Source: Plakobranchus ocellatus
Lineage: Eukaryota; Mollusca; Gastropoda; Plakobranchidae
Assembly (NCBI GenBank): GCA_019648995.1
Contig: BLXT01003747.1
Coordinates: forward strand, 971,974 to 1,000,284
DNA: 28,311 nucleotides
Direction of reading: 5' to 3'
The position numbers and the translations under genes are program-made. Of this stretch, positions 27,962 through 28,311 are shown piece by piece; within the stretch, counting starts at the first letter, position 1; every line of letters starts with the position of its first letter. Under the pieces are notes generated by a model. The model made no database searches and was not told where the DNA came from. It saw nothing but the letters and a program-made list of their open reading frames with translations.

Positions 27962-28311
27962 TCACAAACATAAAATCTTTGTGTCTTTAAAACTGTTGTG
28001 GTATTTTTAGATCATGATATGGAAGAATATAAAAAATGTTGGGCATTCTGTTATGAAATATACATACATGTCAGTTTTGCAGGCTCAAGTTGCACCGTGT
28101 CATAATTTGTGTAAAAACCAAAAAAAAATTAGAATTAAGTAAATAATTTTTGTCAAAAAGCTATCATACATGAGAAAGATTTTCATTTAATCAAAATAAT
28201 CATTTTACATTGAAATTAACTTCTATTACATTCTGTAAACATTAGAATTTCCTGGTCAGCTATTTTGATGCTTTATTTTTCTTTTTCTTCTTTTTTTTTT
28301 TTTTTTTTTTT
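27962..28311 (+). other. intron sequence to window end, T-run at edge
   Basis: AT-rich intron with no exon that continues the frame. The window stops inside a run of more than 20 T, so the next acceptor and the remaining WD40 exons lie further downstream. Confidence 0.6.

Noticed and set aside
27090..27971. Several - strand open frames across the RTE element
   Set aside because: They are antisense to a well-supported reverse transcriptase frame and show no family motifs.
28275..28311. Terminal T-run as the poly(A) tail of a - strand retroelement
   Set aside because: It runs off the window edge, no element sequence or duplication is visible beside it, and T-runs are common throughout.
1..28311. 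CRISPR array, rRNA, operon or prokaryotic defence island
   Set aside because: No regular spacer array, ribosomal sequence or compact gene run exists; spliced exons with GT-AG introns show this is animal DNA.

Overview
This window is animal genomic DNA. It is AT-rich, full of homopolymer runs and microsatellites, and is dominated by one intron-rich gene on the + strand. There is no prokaryotic gene organisation. The gene content, small exons in 0.35-2.5 kb GT-AG introns, and an RTE-type LINE fit an invertebrate. A lophotrochozoan such as a gastropod mollusc is my guess, but the species cannot be fixed from the sequence alone.

The gene encodes a large STAND-class NTPase of the NWD (NACHT and WD repeat) family. 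I traced 22 coding exons from an ATG at 1737 to a donor at 26976. All 21 complete introns are GT-AG and every splice phase matches, giving about 1,701 codons with no stop. The order is: an N-terminal DUF4062 domain (residues ~22-110) and linker; a long acidic, asparagine-rich insert ending in a predicted coiled coil (~383-510); a NACHT NTPase with Walker A GPSGSGKT (543-550) and Walker B YILLDSLDQL (634-643); a helical/winged-helix-like region (~790-990) interrupted by a second, Lys/Glu-rich insert (~990-1100); and a C-terminal WD40 region with at least nine blade-type motifs (~1200-1702). The 3' end lies beyond the window. By family logic the WD40 region senses or scaffolds and the NACHT module is a nucleotide-driven oligomerisation switch. 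The ligand and pathway are not visible here.

Layout: 1-1714 is upstream sequence with a possible untranslated first exon ending at 374. Coding exons lie between 1737 and 26976. The last, incomplete intron (26977 onward) holds a 5'-truncated RTE-clade LINE (27075-27950) in sense orientation, with an open reverse-transcriptase C-terminal frame, a (TGA)n tail and a perfect 11-bp target-site duplication. It is the clearest mobile element.

The introns also carry a degenerate dispersed repeat of about 100 bp, with at least eight recognisable copies in both orientations, and a divergent head-to-head pair at 2895-3100. Other non-coding items are a probable ~840-bp insertion inside a TG/TA microsatellite (intron 11), a 39-bp tandem repeat (intron 13), a tRNA-like box A/box B remnant and a hairpin (intron 16), a G-quadruplex motif before a poorly pyrimidine-tracted acceptor (intron 8), several T-run/G-run composites, and a 2-base ambiguity (NN) next to a 22-G run. 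No CRISPR array, rRNA or intact tRNA was seen.
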